Origin: Sphingomonas desiccabilis
GTDB lineage: Bacteria > Pseudomonadota > Alphaproteobacteria > Sphingomonadales > Sphingomonadaceae
Direction of reading: 5' to 3'
Length of the DNA: 64,000 bases
Assembly (NCBI RefSeq): GCF_004135605.1
Contig: NZ_SDPT01000001.1
Span: 806,001 to 870,000, forward strand
A program made the translations under genes and the position numbers. Below the pieces are notes generated by a model. That model was not told the origin of the DNA. It was given only the letters and a program-made list of their open reading frames with translations, and ran no database searches. Shown piece by piece: positions 7,608 through 16,167 of this stretch (the stretch's first letter is position 1; every line of letters starts with the position of its first letter).

Positions 7608-7808
7608 ATGTCCGACACCCCGAAGCCCAAGGCTGCCGCCAAGGCTGCCCCATCGCCGACCGAGGCTCTCGAAGCGGCGCTGGCCAATCTCATCACCGCC
7701 GCGGAGGCCTTCGCCGCCGCTGACGGCACCACCTCGCACAGCTTCGCCGCTGGCGAGTACCGCATCCGCTTCCAGGGCAATCAGCTGCTGAAGGTGGAAC
7801 GCGCCTGA
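7608..7808 (+). CDS. Small phage protein, Ala-rich helix plus beta tail
   Basis: 66 residues after a TAGGAG ribosome site. A Lys/Ala/Pro start leads into a long Ala-rich helix (residues 18-40) and a short basic beta segment (EYRIRFQGNQLLKVE). It ends the first part of the replication operon, before a terminator. Function unknown. Confidence 0.6.
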   Translation: MSDTPKPKAAAKAAPSPTEALEAALANLITAAEAFAAADGTTSHSFAAGEYRIRFQGNQLLKVERA

Positions 7809-7816
7809 TCCTAAAG

Positions 7817-7853
7817 GGGTCGACTGATTAAACCCGGTCGACCCTCATTTTTT
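7817..7853 (+). terminator. Strong hairpin terminator between convergent genes
   Basis: GGGTCGAC (7817-7824) pairs with GTCGACCC (7837-7844) across a 12-base loop, followed by TCATTTTTT. It ends the small-gene run and overlaps the end of the minus-strand gene 7845..8120, so it separates the convergent transcripts. Confidence 0.75.
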
Positions 7854-8120
7854 CGGCAGCAGGTCCATGAGTAGTTCGCCCCACCACTGCTTGTTCTTCC
7901 ACCACTTAGCTTGGCTTACTTCGTCCACGCCGTATGCGACCATCGGTTCGTTTCCGCCATCTACTTCGGTAGGGAAATGAACAACCGTAGACACCCTGTA
8001 AATGCGCGTTCCCTCCTCGCTTCTTAGGACGAAGCTGGTTCCCTCGTTCAACGGGTAGGCGAACAAGCAGTCGGCAAGGTGAACGCTGCCTGCGCCGATA
8101 ATCCTCGCTTTTACAGCCAT
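7845..8120 (-). CDS. Minus-strand accessory protein
   Basis: 91 residues starting MAVKARIIGAG after a GGAGAGG ribosome site. It has mixed alpha/beta character and a Trp/Lys-rich stretch near the end (KWWKNKQWW). Its codons are more AT-rich than those of the neighbours. Opposite orientation inside the replication operon and the convergent terminator mark it as a moron. The longer upstream frame on this strand is the shadow of the primase-helicase gene. Confidence 0.65.
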   Translation of the reverse strand: MAVKARIIGAGSVHLADCLFAYPLNEGTSFVLRSEEGTRIYRVSTVVHFPTEVDGGNEPMVAYGVDEVSQAKWWKNKQWWGELLMDLLPKK

Positions 8121-8159
8121 GCCCCTCTCCTTCGTGAAGGGCCTACCCGAGAATTTCTG

Positions 8160-9923
8160 ATGACCCAAGAGCGCGACGAGAGCGCCTTCGTGGGCCACGA
8201 GCCGTGCCCAAAGTGCGGCTCCCGCGACAACCTGGCTCGCTACGCCAGCGGCCGAGGGCATTGCCACGGCTGCGGGCACAACGAGTTCCCCGACGACGAC
8301 GACGGGGCCCCGCGGAAGCGGCAGCCCTCCACCAGGAACCAAATGACCGAACCCTACCGGCCGTACGAGGGAGACCTCGGCGGCGACGATTTCACCCGCG
8401 CCTACGGGATCACCACCTCCAACCGCCGGACCCTCGGCATCTCCCTGGTCCCGATGGGCGTCGAGCATCTCGGCGTTCAGTACCCCCGCAAGGCCTGCGT
8501 AGCGTTCGACTACCGGCTCGCCGATGGCACCCTCTGGGGCCAGAAGATTCGCTACAAGCTCCCGGAGGAGGCGGAGGACGACAAGACCTTCCGGTTCCCG
8601 CACGCCAAGGGCTCGGCCAAGCCGCCGCTCTGGCTCATGCAGAAGTGGCCCGTGGGCACCGACCGGCGCTCGCTGACTATCTGGGAAGGGGAGGGCGACT
8701 GCTCTGCCTACTTCCAGGTCACCCAGGGCAAGTACCCGTGCGTCTCGCTCCCTAACGGGGCCAAGGGCGCCGAGGAGAGCATCCGGGACCACTACGAGTG
8801 GCTCTCGGGCTTCGAGAAGATCGTCCTGGTCTTCGACGGCGACAAGACGGGCCGCGAGTGGGCCCAGCGTGCCGCAGCGCTCCTGCCGCCCGGCAAGGCC
8901 TTCATCGGGGAGGTGCCGGGCCACAAGGATGCCCGCGAGGCGCTCCTGGCCGGCGACGCTAAGGCCATCCAGTCCGCGTACTGGAACGCCACGGCCTATC
9001 GGCCCGAAGGTATCTTCCGGGTCCGGGACCTGATCGACGAGGCCCGCAAGCCCGTCGTCATGGGGATGCCCTGGTGGAGCGAGACGCTCACCCGCTGGAC
9101 CTTCGGGCGCCGGCCGGGCGAGCTGTACGTGCTGGGCGCTGGCAACTCGATCGGCAAGACCGACTGGACGACCCAGTCCATCGCTTACGACGCCCTGGTG
9201 CTCGGGATTATGACCGCGGTCATCTACCTGGAGCAGCCGCCCGTCGAGACCCTCAAGCGGCTCGCCGGGAAGTTCGCGGGCAAGCCCTTCCATATTCCGA
9301 TGGAGGAGGGGGGCTACACCCAAGACGAGCTGGACAGGGCGCTAGACGAGCTGGAGGCCAGCCCGAACCTCATCTTCGGCGGCAACTTCGCGTCCACCCA
9401 GTGGGACGAGGTGAAGGAGAAAATCCGCTACCTCGTCGTCGCTGAGGGTGTCCGTGTCGTCTACCTCGACAACATGACGGCCCTGATCGACGAGACCAAC
9501 GAGCGTGCGTCGGTCGAGGGCATCATCAAGGAGATGGCGCTGCTCTGCCAAGAGTTGGGCATCAACATCATCCTGCTCTGCCACCTCGCCACACCGGACG
9601 GGAAGAGCCACGAGGAAGGCGGCCACGTCAGCCTCAAGCACTTCAAGGGCTCCCGAGCCATGGGCGCTTGGCCGCACTACGCCTTCGGCCTGGAGCGGAA
9701 CACCCAGCACCCCGACCCGGCGATGCGTAACTACTCGACCTTCCGATGCGTGAAGGACCGCTACACCGGCCGCGCGAACGGCAACACCATGTGCCTCCGC
9801 TTCGAGGCCGACACCGGGCAGCTCGTCGAGACCCCGTTCCCCGAGGGCTACGAAGAGGCTCCCAAGAAGCCCGGCTTCGCACCCTACGATCCTGCCGACG
9901 ACGACAACGCTCTCGGCATCTAA
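8160..9923 (+). CDS. T7 gp4-like DNA primase-helicase
   Basis: 587 residues (T7 gp4A has 566). The N-terminal zinc finger has Cys16, Cys19, Cys35 and Cys38. The TOPRIM primase centre includes IWEGEGDCSA (about 176). The helicase part has a Walker A P-loop GAGNSIGKT (about 326) and a Walker B strand ending YLDNM (about 440). The C-terminus is acidic (DPADDDNALGI), as in T7, where it contacts the polymerase. ATG 8160 is chosen because the zinc finger begins soon after; an upstream extension would run through the divergent moron. Confidence 0.93.
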   Translation: MTQERDESAFVGHEPCPKCGSRDNLARYASGRGHCHGCGHNEFPDDDDGAPRKRQPSTRNQMTEPYRPYEGDLGGDDFTRAYGITTSNRRTLGISLVPMGVEHLGVQYPRKACVAFDYRLADGTLWGQKIRYKLPEEAEDDKTFRFPHAKGSAKPPLWLMQKWPVGTDRRSLTIWEGEGDCSAYFQVTQGKYPCVSLPNGAKGAEESIRDHYEWLSGFEKIVLVFDGDKTGREWAQRAAALLPPGKAFIGEVPGHKDAREALLAGDAKAIQSAYWNATAYRPEGIFRVRDLIDEARKPVVMGMPWWSETLTRWTFGRRPGELYVLGAGNSIGKTDWTTQSIAYDALVLGIMTAVIYLEQPPVETLKRLAGKFAGKPFHIPMEEGGYTQDELDRALDELEASPNLIFGGNFASTQWDEVKEKIRYLVVAEGVRVVYLDNMTALIDETNERASVEGIIKEMALLCQELGINIILLCHLATPDGKSHEEGGHVSLKHFKGSRAMGAWPHYAFGLERNTQHPDPAMRNYSTFRCVKDRYTGRANGNTMCLRFEADTGQLVETPFPEGYEEAPKKPGFAPYDPADDDNALGI

Positions 9924-9965
9924 GCCAACACCCCGAGGCGTCCAGCGAGACGCCTGAAAGACCAC

Positions 9966-12149
9966 ATGATCGACCTTCTGACTGCTCGCTCCCGCGGGCG
10001 GTACGTCTTCGACTTGGAGACGAACGGCCTCCTGGCCGGCGTGACCCGTGTACACTGCGCGGTTCTCTACGACATCGACACCGACGAAATCCTGGACTTC
10101 CGGCCTCACGAGATCGGCAAGTTCCTGGAGATTTATCAGCGGGCAACCCTGCTGATCGGCCACAACATCATCGGCTACGACATCCCGGTCCTGGCCAAGC
10201 TCTACGGCGTTCGGCACTCGCCGGACTGCGAGATCATCGACACCTTGCCGCTTGCTCGGCTGGTCTACAGCGACATCAAGCAGACCGACTTCCCGCTGGC
10301 GAAAGCCTGGAAGGCCTACAAGGCCAAGGTCGACGCCTGGGACCAGAAGCGCGAGCGTTCGCGGCTGGATCACGAGGCCGACATCGCGGACGTGGACTTC
10401 ACCGAGGAGCCGCCCGAGTGGCGCGATCCGGGACCCTATCCGTACACCGCGAGCGCCCCGCTGGAGTTCCCCGGCCAGTTCGTCGGGTCGCACTCGCTGG
10501 AAGCCTGGGGCTACCGCCTCGGGGCCGAACGCAAGGGCGACTACTCGAAGGAGATGAAGGCCCAGGGGCTCGATCCCTGGGAGTCCTGGAACGAGGCGAT
10601 GCACGCCTACATGATCCAGGACAGTCGCGTGAACGTGACGCTCTACCGCCACCTGATGGAGGAGGGCGTCGAGCCCCTCGCGGTGGCCCTGGAGATGGCC
10701 TGCCAGGCCCTTGTGTGCCGCATGGAGCGGAACGGCTGGCCCCTGGACGTCCGCAAGGCCCAGGAGCTGTACGCCCGGCTCTCGCAGCGCCGGCACGAGC
10801 TGGAGGTCGCCCTCCGGGAGGCCTTCCCGCCGTGGCAGGTCCAGCTCGAAGACTTCATTCCGAAGCGCAACAACAAGGCCAAAGGCTACATCGCCGGGGT
10901 CCCTGTCGAGCGCTGGGAGACCCGCGAGTTCAATCCGGCTTCACGCGATCACATCGCGGACCGGCTGACCGCAAAGTACGGCTGGGAGCCGACCGAGTTC
11001 ACCGATGGCGGTTCGCCAAAGGTCGACGACGACATCCTCCAGTCTCTTCCGTTCCCCGAAGCAAAGCTCCTGGCCGAATACTTCCTGATCCAGAAACGGG
11101 TCGGGCAGCTCGGCGAGGGGAACAATGCTTGGCTCAAACTCGTCACGAAGAAAGGGCGAATCCATGGTCGTTACAACAGCAACGGCGCTCTCACGGGCCG
11201 CGCGACTCACAGCAGCCCCAACATCGCCCAGGTCCCGAGTGTGGGTGCGGAATATGGATGGGACTGTCGAGTTCTGTTCCATGTCCCGATCGGCTGGAAG
11301 CAACTCGGCGCTGACCAAAGCGGCCTAGAGCTTCGCTGCCTCGGCAGCTTCCTCGCCGTCTTTGACGGTGGCGCTTACATCAAGACCGTCCTCTTCGGTG
11401 ACATTCACTGGGAGAACGCGAAGGCTCTGTTTGGTCTCGACCCTGACCTTTTGAGGGACGAGAAGAACCACCCGGAGCACAAGAAGTACCGGGACGTCGC
11501 CAAGACGTTCATCTACGCCTTCCTCTATGGCGCCGGGCCTGAAAAGCTCGGCTCGATCCCCGGTGTCACCGCCGAGGAACGCAAGCTCTGGAGGAGCGAC
11601 CCCAAGCACCTGAAGGCCCTCCGGGCCATCCAGGACCGCTTCCGCCGCCGCCGGCAGCCCGTGCCCAACGGCACGCAGCTCTGCCACATCTACAAGGGCG
11701 AGCAGCTCACCGAACGGTTCCTGAAGTCCTTCCCGGCGCTCAAGCGCTTGCTGAAGGTCGTCAAGGACGCCGCGAAGAAGGGCTGGCTCAAGGGACTCGA
11801 CGGCCGAAAGCTGCCGATCCGCAGCGAACATGCCGCCCTCAACACCCTCCTTCAGTCCGCCGGTGCCGTCATCTGCAAGAGCTGGATCACCATGGCCGAG
11901 AAGGCCCTGGTCGAAGCCGGCTTCAAGCTGAGCGAGGGCCTCGGAGAGGACTGGGACCGAGACGCTGACGTCGTGTTCCTTGGATGGATTCACGACGAGT
12001 TGCAGGTCGCCGTCCGCGAGGGCCTAGAGGAGAAGGTCTCTGCAATCCTTATCGAAACTGGCCGTCAGGCGGGCGCTCCGTTCGCTTCCTGGAAGTGCCC
12101 CACGGACGTCGAGGTCAAACCCGGCGCCAACTGGGCCGAGTGCCACTGA
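9966..12149 (+). CDS. Family A DNA polymerase (T7 gp5-like)
   Basis: 727 residues (T7 gp5 has 704). The 3'-5' exonuclease domain starts with VFDLETNGLL (about 14), containing the DxE metal ligands. Polymerase motif A is ADQSGLELRCLGSF (about 448), motif B RDVAKTFIYAFLYG (about 508) with the Lys and Tyr, and motif C WIHDELQVAV (about 675). GRATHSSPNIAQVP is also conserved. It replicates the phage genome with the gp4-like protein just upstream. A GTGTACAC palindrome lies at 10048, here in a different codon phase (Arg-Val-His). Confidence 0.95.
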   Translation: MIDLLTARSRGRYVFDLETNGLLAGVTRVHCAVLYDIDTDEILDFRPHEIGKFLEIYQRATLLIGHNIIGYDIPVLAKLYGVRHSPDCEIIDTLPLARLVYSDIKQTDFPLAKAWKAYKAKVDAWDQKRERSRLDHEADIADVDFTEEPPEWRDPGPYPYTASAPLEFPGQFVGSHSLEAWGYRLGAERKGDYSKEMKAQGLDPWESWNEAMHAYMIQDSRVNVTLYRHLMEEGVEPLAVALEMACQALVCRMERNGWPLDVRKAQELYARLSQRRHELEVALREAFPPWQVQLEDFIPKRNNKAKGYIAGVPVERWETREFNPASRDHIADRLTAKYGWEPTEFTDGGSPKVDDDILQSLPFPEAKLLAEYFLIQKRVGQLGEGNNAWLKLVTKKGRIHGRYNSNGALTGRATHSSPNIAQVPSVGAEYGWDCRVLFHVPIGWKQLGADQSGLELRCLGSFLAVFDGGAYIKTVLFGDIHWENAKALFGLDPDLLRDEKNHPEHKKYRDVAKTFIYAFLYGAGPEKLGSIPGVTAEERKLWRSDPKHLKALRAIQDRFRRRRQPVPNGTQLCHIYKGEQLTERFLKSFPALKRLLKVVKDAAKKGWLKGLDGRKLPIRSEHAALNTLLQSAGAVICKSWITMAEKALVEAGFKLSEGLGEDWDRDADVVFLGWIHDELQVAVREGLEEKVSAILIETGRQAGAPFASWKCPTDVEVKPGANWAECH

Positions 12150-12162
12150 CGATCACCCCGAG

Positions 12163-12375
12163 TTGCTCCCCGTCCTCCGAAGGGCCTGGGAGCAGCCCTT
12201 TCTAACCCGTTCCGACTTCGCCCGCAGTCACGCGGATCAAGTCGCCATCGCTGCTTGCCTCGGTCTCCTGACCGTTCGGCACGACCAGCACCTTTGGGGC
12301 CGCGCCTGGCGAATAACCGCCCGCGGCCTTGCCCTCCTGGACATCCAGGAAACCCCCATGGAGCTATTGCCATGA
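12163..12375 (+). CDS. Small winged-helix-like phage protein
   Basis: 70 residues from a TTG start; no better in-frame start is available after the polymerase stop. LTRSDFARSHADQVAIAACLG, then LWGRAWRITARGLALLD, looks like a small winged-helix fold. The end overlaps the next gene by ATGA, which supports translation. Function unknown. Confidence 0.55.
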   Translation: MLPVLRRAWEQPFLTRSDFARSHADQVAIAACLGLLTVRHDQHLWGRAWRITARGLALLDIQETPMELLP

Positions 12376-12836
12376 AGTTCTTCCGTGCCCTGAATATCTT
12401 CGCCACCGTTCGTGACCTCCGCGCAGCCAATGCGTCCCTGTCGGCGAACCTGAGCGACGCTCGTAGCTCCAACTATCTGCTGCGCGTGCAGCGCGACTGC
12501 GCGATCGACGCGGGCCACGCTACGGCCGTGATGGCCGATACGGCCCTGGAGGCCTTGGAGATCGCCGACCGTGTCGTCGATGCCCACATGGACGAGCGCG
12601 AGGAGCTGAAGGCCCGCATCGTCATCCTGGAGTCCGAGGCCCGCGTGCAGGCCAGCGAGACCCTTGAGGTCGTCTCGTACGTCAAGAGCGTCGAGGCAGC
12701 CCTGAAGGCTGTCGGCATCTCGATCACGGACGCCCCGAGCGGTCCCCAGGTCGTGGCCGAAGAAGCCGCTTTCCTCGCCGCCGTCCGCGGCAGCCGCTCG
12801 ATCCTGAACGGCCAGCGGCTCCTCCAGGCCGCCTGA
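12372..12836 (+). CDS. Coiled-coil phage protein
   Basis: 154 residues, mostly alpha-helical with heptad-like stretches (DEREELKARIVILESEARVQASETLE). It has an ATGA overlap with the gene before and shares a base with the holin candidate after it. No family recognised. Confidence 0.65.
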   Translation: MKFFRALNIFATVRDLRAANASLSANLSDARSSNYLLRVQRDCAIDAGHATAVMADTALEALEIADRVVDAHMDEREELKARIVILESEARVQASETLEVVSYVKSVEAALKAVGISITDAPSGPQVVAEEAAFLAAVRGSRSILNGQRLLQAA

Positions 12837-13096
12837 TGCGCTGCCCCCGGTTCCGCAAGGTCCGGGCGTTCATCAAGGACCTGCTGACGACGAAGGACGG
12901 TGTCACCTACGCACCGTCCCGCGTCTACTGGATGCTCGGGTCCGTCGCCCAGATCATCCTGTCCGTCTGGCACACCGCCGTCCTGGGTAAGGACTTCTCC
13001 TCAACCGACTTCGGGACGGGGATGGGGCTCATTCTCACTGCCGGAGGCGTTGGCGTCTGGATCACCCGCCGGACCGAACCCGACCACGAGGACTGA
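12836..13096 (+). CDS. Holin-like two-helix membrane protein
   Basis: 86 residues with two membrane segments (about 31-50 and 61-78), a basic N-terminus and a charged C-terminus. Size, topology and position before the spanin pair suggest the holin that lets the GH24 endolysin reach the cell wall. No specific holin family can be named from sequence alone. Confidence 0.6.
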   Translation: MRCPRFRKVRAFIKDLLTTKDGVTYAPSRVYWMLGSVAQIILSVWHTAVLGKDFSSTDFGTGMGLILTAGGVGVWITRRTEPDHED

Positions 13097-13103
13097 GATC
13101 ATC

Positions 13104-13406
13104 TCAGTGCTTTCTGATCCAGTCTCCGAGTGCCCATCCGATGGAAGCGATCGGGATAATCATCATCCCGGCGATATAGTTCAGCAGAGAATAGAACTTG
13201 GTCGTGTCCGCCGTCGCAAGCTCCAAGAGCTTTGCGCGTTCTGCCGGCGAGAGCCCCGGCGTCTTGAGGATGGCCATAACAGCCTCCGAAGGCGCCGGAG
13301 AGTTCATGTAGCGAGTAGCTAGGGCCGAGACCACGGCGCCCAGCACCGCGCAAGAGATGGGCACCACGCCCATTAGAACAATTCGCTCTCTCTTGCTGGC
13401 TTCCAT
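13104..13406 (-). CDS. Minus-strand membrane protein in the lysis cassette
   Basis: 100 residues with two membrane helices (about 11-31 and 74-93) and a short helical middle (GLSPAERAKLLELATADTTK). It has its own ribosome site (AGGGGAA) and promoter candidate upstream. It lies opposite to and between the holin candidate and the spanins. Such placement is typical of lysogenic-conversion genes, for example superinfection exclusion, but no function is proven. Confidence 0.7.
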   Translation of the reverse strand: MEASKRERIVLMGVVPISCAVLGAVVSALATRYMNSPAPSEAVMAILKTPGLSPAERAKLLELATADTTKFYSLLNYIAGMMIIPIASIGWALGDWIRKH

Positions 13407-13424
13407 CTCGGTTCCCCTTGTTTG

Positions 13425-13464
13425 CCCGAACATAGGAGGCAAATCGTGCCTTTCGCAATCACCA
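13425..13464 (-). promoter_or_regulatory. Promoter candidate for the minus-strand membrane protein
   Basis: On the minus strand TTGCGA is followed after 18 bases by TATGTT, about 20 bases before the ribosome site of the 13104..13406 gene. It overlaps the start of the spanin gene. The match to sigma70 is reasonable, so the gene could be expressed in the lysogen. Confidence 0.45.
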
Positions 13465-13886
13465 CCAAGCTGCTCGGCTACCTGTCGGGCGGGCTCGGCG
13501 CGGCTGCGCTCGCCGCATCGGCGTTCGCCGGCCTTCAGACCCACCGGCTCCACGGGGCGCAGGGGGACATCGCCACGCTCGGCCAGTCCCTCAAGGACGA
13601 GAAGGGCCGCGCCGACCTCGCCACCACGACCGCCAACCAGCGCGGCGAGGACCTGAAGGCCCGCGACGCGATCATCCGGCAGCAGTCGGAGTCCCTCGAC
13701 GGCCTCAAGGCCCGATCGGACGCTGACCGGCAGACCTACGTCTCCGGCATCCTGGCGGCCGACACTGGCGCCAAGACCCACGAGGCCCGTGCGACCGAGC
13801 TGGTCCGCGTGCCCGTGAAGGTCCCCGACGACCGCTGCGAGGCGGCGAGGGCGCTGATCGAACAGGAGATGCTCAGTGTTCGCTGA
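13446..13886 (+). CDS. Inner-membrane spanin (Rz-like)
   Basis: 146 residues from GTG with AGGAGG upstream. One N-terminal membrane anchor (about 8-29) is followed by a long periplasmic coiled coil, the i-spanin architecture. With the overlapping lipoprotein it would disrupt the outer membrane in the last step of lysis. Identification rests on topology and on the o-spanin directly downstream. Confidence 0.78.
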   Translation: MPFAITTKLLGYLSGGLGAAALAASAFAGLQTHRLHGAQGDIATLGQSLKDEKGRADLATTTANQRGEDLKARDAIIRQQSESLDGLKARSDADRQTYVSGILAADTGAKTHEARATELVRVPVKVPDDRCEAARALIEQEMLSVR

Positions 13887-14247
13887 CATCCCTGAGGGCT
13901 GGGGAGGCACCCGCCACCACGAGGGCCTCGGCGGCATCCTGCGCCGCTGGGTCCTCCGGGGCCTGATCCTGTTCGCACCCGTGCCCCTGGCGGCCTGCGG
14001 GGTCACCCCGGAACGCCCGCAGCTCAACGCCGCCCCGCCGGCCCCCGTGGTCGCCAAGGTGGCCCTGCCGGTCCCCTGCGCGGTCGAGCAGGTCCCCATG
14101 CCTGCCTATCCCGGCGACCTGATCCGCAAGGGTGACGATGTGTACACGCTGGCCCGCCTCGCGATGGCCGACCGCCGTGTCCGCATCGCCGAGCGCGATC
14201 GTCTCCGGGCCGCCAACAACAATCCATGTCCCGAGGTGACCCCATGA
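13876..14247 (+). CDS. Outer-membrane lipoprotein spanin (Rz1-like)
   Basis: 123 residues from a GTG overlapping the i-spanin gene by 11 bases. A hydrophobic signal is followed by the lipobox PLAAC (Cys about 41) and a proline-rich mature N-terminus (RPQLNAAPPAPVV), typical of o-spanins. The long stretch before the signal suggests a later start is possible, but no better ribosome site is seen. Contains a GTGTACAC palindrome at 14140. Confidence 0.75.
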   Translation: MFADIPEGWGGTRHHEGLGGILRRWVLRGLILFAPVPLAACGVTPERPQLNAAPPAPVVAKVALPVPCAVEQVPMPAYPGDLIRKGDDVYTLARLAMADRRVRIAERDRLRAANNNPCPEVTP

Positions 14248-14606
14248 ACCAGACACAGGTAAAGTACGCCCGCACCCGAGCCCAGCGTATCTTCGAGAGC
14301 CGCAAGCAGGCGCTCGCAGTCAAGCACACCACCCCCGCCATCCGCCTGAGCACCGAGGCCAAGCTGGCCGCCTTGAAGGCGGGAGCGTTCCGCATCGACG
14401 CGACCCACGACGAACGCCGCTACGGCTGGTCCCATTGCGTCATCTTCACGGCCGAGCGCGGCGAGGAGATCGACAAAGCCGCGTTAGAGGCTGAAACCGC
14501 CGAGCTGACGGAGACCTACCGCAAGCACGAAGACGAGCTGGTCCTGGGCGACAACGAGGCAGCCCTAGCGCTCCTCCGGGCCTTCGAGGCTGCCGATGCT
14601 GCTTAA
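14244..14606 (+). CDS. Conserved small phage protein
   Basis: 120 residues with an ATGA overlap with the o-spanin. Basic N-terminal third, acidic helical C-terminal part (ALEAETAELTETYRKHEDELVLGDNEAA). No domain recognised. Translationally coupled in the operon. Confidence 0.65.
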   Translation: MNQTQVKYARTRAQRIFESRKQALAVKHTTPAIRLSTEAKLAALKAGAFRIDATHDERRYGWSHCVIFTAERGEEIDKAALEAETAELTETYRKHEDELVLGDNEAALALLRAFEAADAA

Positions 14607-14793
14607 CAACCAGCGCGGCCCCAAGGTCACCTACGAGGTCCGCTACCAGGGCGGTCGGAAGACCTTCGATCGCCTGGAGGGCAACGACCCCGACGTCTTC
14701 GCCCGAGCCTTCGCGGCCCAGCAGCGTGCCAAGGACAAGGGGTGGGCCGAGATCGCCCGCGTCTCCACCGAGATTATCGAGCGGAAACGCTGA
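14596..14793 (+). CDS. Small phage protein
   Basis: 65 residues, basic, overlapping both neighbours (11 bases upstream, TGATG downstream). A short beta-hairpin-like start (VTYEVRYQGGRKTF) is followed by a helix. Function unknown. Confidence 0.6.
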   Translation: MLLNNQRGPKVTYEVRYQGGRKTFDRLEGNDPDVFARAFAAQQRAKDKGWAEIARVSTEIIERKR

Positions 14794-15032
14794 TGAGCGC
14801 CACCCGCATCCGCTTCCCCACGATGTGGGCAAATGGGGCAGGGGGCGAGGCGTGCGGCATCGCCGACTTCAAGCTCGGCAAGGGACCCTGCGGCCTGACC
14901 GTCTCGCGCCTCGACTACGAGGTCGCGGACGGGTGCCTGCACATCCTCCAGCAGCACGCGGACGGGCCGCCTAAGCGGTTCGTCTATCCCCTCACCACCA
15001 TCACCGGCCGGATCGAGGCCGACCTCCCATGA
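14793..15032 (+). CDS. Small phage protein
   Basis: 79 residues, probably beta-rich, starting at the TGATG overlap. It ends in an ATGA overlap with a micro-ORF. Function unknown. Confidence 0.6.
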   Translation: MSATRIRFPTMWANGAGGEACGIADFKLGKGPCGLTVSRLDYEVADGCLHILQQHADGPPKRFVYPLTTITGRIEADLP

Positions 15033-15130
15033 TCCAACTCATCGCCGCAATCGCGGTGCTCTTCGGCGGCGTGAACCCCACGCCTGCCGTGATCCCGCAG
15101 CCCCCGCGCTGCACCTCACGCCCCCGCTAG
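15029..15130 (+). CDS. 33-residue peptide with one hydrophobic helix
   Basis: A short frame starting MIQLIAAIAVLFGG and continuing with a Pro/Arg-rich tail. Its ATG overlaps the preceding stop as ATGA, and the exonuclease gene follows six bases after its stop. The hydrophobic start could be a membrane anchor or signal. The overlap is the main evidence that it is translated. Confidence 0.5.
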   Translation: MIQLIAAIAVLFGGVNPTPAVIPQPPRCTSRPR

Positions 15131-15136
15131 GACCCT

Positions 15137-15925
15137 ATGACTACCCAGCTCCTCATCGACGCGGACTTTGTCCTGTACCGCGACTGTTGCGTCGTTCGCC
15201 GCGATCACGTCTGGACGAACCTCGCCGGCCAGAAGGTACACACCCAGTCCGCCAGCCACGACGAGGCGCTGGAGAAGTTCACCCAGTCCGTGGAGAGCTA
15301 CGTCACGAAGCTCCACGCCGACGAGGCCATCCTGGTCTTTTCCGGCGACGCCAACTTCCGCAAGGACGTCTGGCCGCAGTACAAGTCGGGCCGCGCCTCC
15401 CTGAAGCCTCCGGCTTACTGGGCAGTCATCGACAGCCTGCGCGAGGCCGGCAAGTACCGGGTCGTCTCCGAGCCGTGCCTGGAGGGTGACGATTACATCG
15501 GCATCCTGGCAACCAGGCCCTCTGGTGTCCGCCGGGTCATCGTGTCCGAGGACAAGGACATGCAGACGCTGCCGGAGACCGAAATCTGGCGGCAGGACAA
15601 GCTCGTCGAGACCACCGAGGAAAGCGCCGACCACTTCTGGCGCCTCCAGACCCTCATGGGCGACACGACGGACGGCTACCACGGCTGCCCCGGCCTGGGG
15701 CCTGTCAGTGCCGCCAAGGTCCTGGAGAAGCCTGGAGACCCCTGGGAGAACATCCTGGAGGCCTACCGCAAGGGCTGCGCCAAGAAGCCCGAGGCGCTCA
15801 CCAAGGCCGGCGTGGAGACCCCCGATGACCTCGCCCTCCTCAACGCGCGGCTCGCCCGCATCCTCCGCCACACCGACTGGGATGGTGCCGCTCGCCGGCC
15901 GATCCTCTGGAGCCCCGAAGAATGA
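15137..15925 (+). CDS. FEN-type 5'-3' exonuclease (T7 gp6 role)
   Basis: 262 residues with the metal-binding Asp motifs of the PIN/FEN fold: LIDADFVLYR near the N-terminus, EGDDYIGILA (about 116), SEDKDMQTL (about 136) and a helix-hairpin-helix segment GDTTDGYHGCPGLGPVSAAKVL-type (about 174-196). Such phage enzymes remove RNA primers and degrade host DNA. It belongs to the replication operon. Confidence 0.9.
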   Translation: MTTQLLIDADFVLYRDCCVVRRDHVWTNLAGQKVHTQSASHDEALEKFTQSVESYVTKLHADEAILVFSGDANFRKDVWPQYKSGRASLKPPAYWAVIDSLREAGKYRVVSEPCLEGDDYIGILATRPSGVRRVIVSEDKDMQTLPETEIWRQDKLVETTEESADHFWRLQTLMGDTTDGYHGCPGLGPVSAAKVLEKPGDPWENILEAYRKGCAKKPEALTKAGVETPDDLALLNARLARILRHTDWDGAARRPILWSPEE

Positions 15926-16167
15926 TGTTCTCTTTCCTCCGCCGCGAGGCGAAGCCGCCCCGTGTCCGCGGGTTCTGTGCGGACTGCCGGTACCGTTCGG
16001 CCCAGTCCGGGCAGGAGGAGTGCCGCCGGCCTACGTCGAAGCGCCGTGATCCGGTCTCGGGCCAGCCTTCGGACATCGTGGGCCGGTCCTGTCATGTGGA
16101 ACGCGCGGACGAGGCCCTAATCGCCTGCGGCCCCTACGGGCGCTTCTACCAGCGGTGGGACTGGTGA
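15922..16167 (+). CDS. Cys-containing small phage protein
   Basis: 81 residues; the ATG overlaps the exonuclease stop. Four Cys and a basic middle (CADCRYR, EECRRP, SCHVER) suggest a metal-binding knuckle. No family named. Confidence 0.6.
   Translation: MMFSFLRREAKPPRVRGFCADCRYRSAQSGQEECRRPTSKRRDPVSGQPSDIVGRSCHVERADEALIACGPYGRFYQRWDW

Noticed and set aside
8121..9323. Minus-strand extension of the 7845..8120 frame through the primase-helicase gene
   Set aside because: It is the antisense of a conserved gene in GC-rich DNA; the ribosome site and ATG at 8120 define the real gene.
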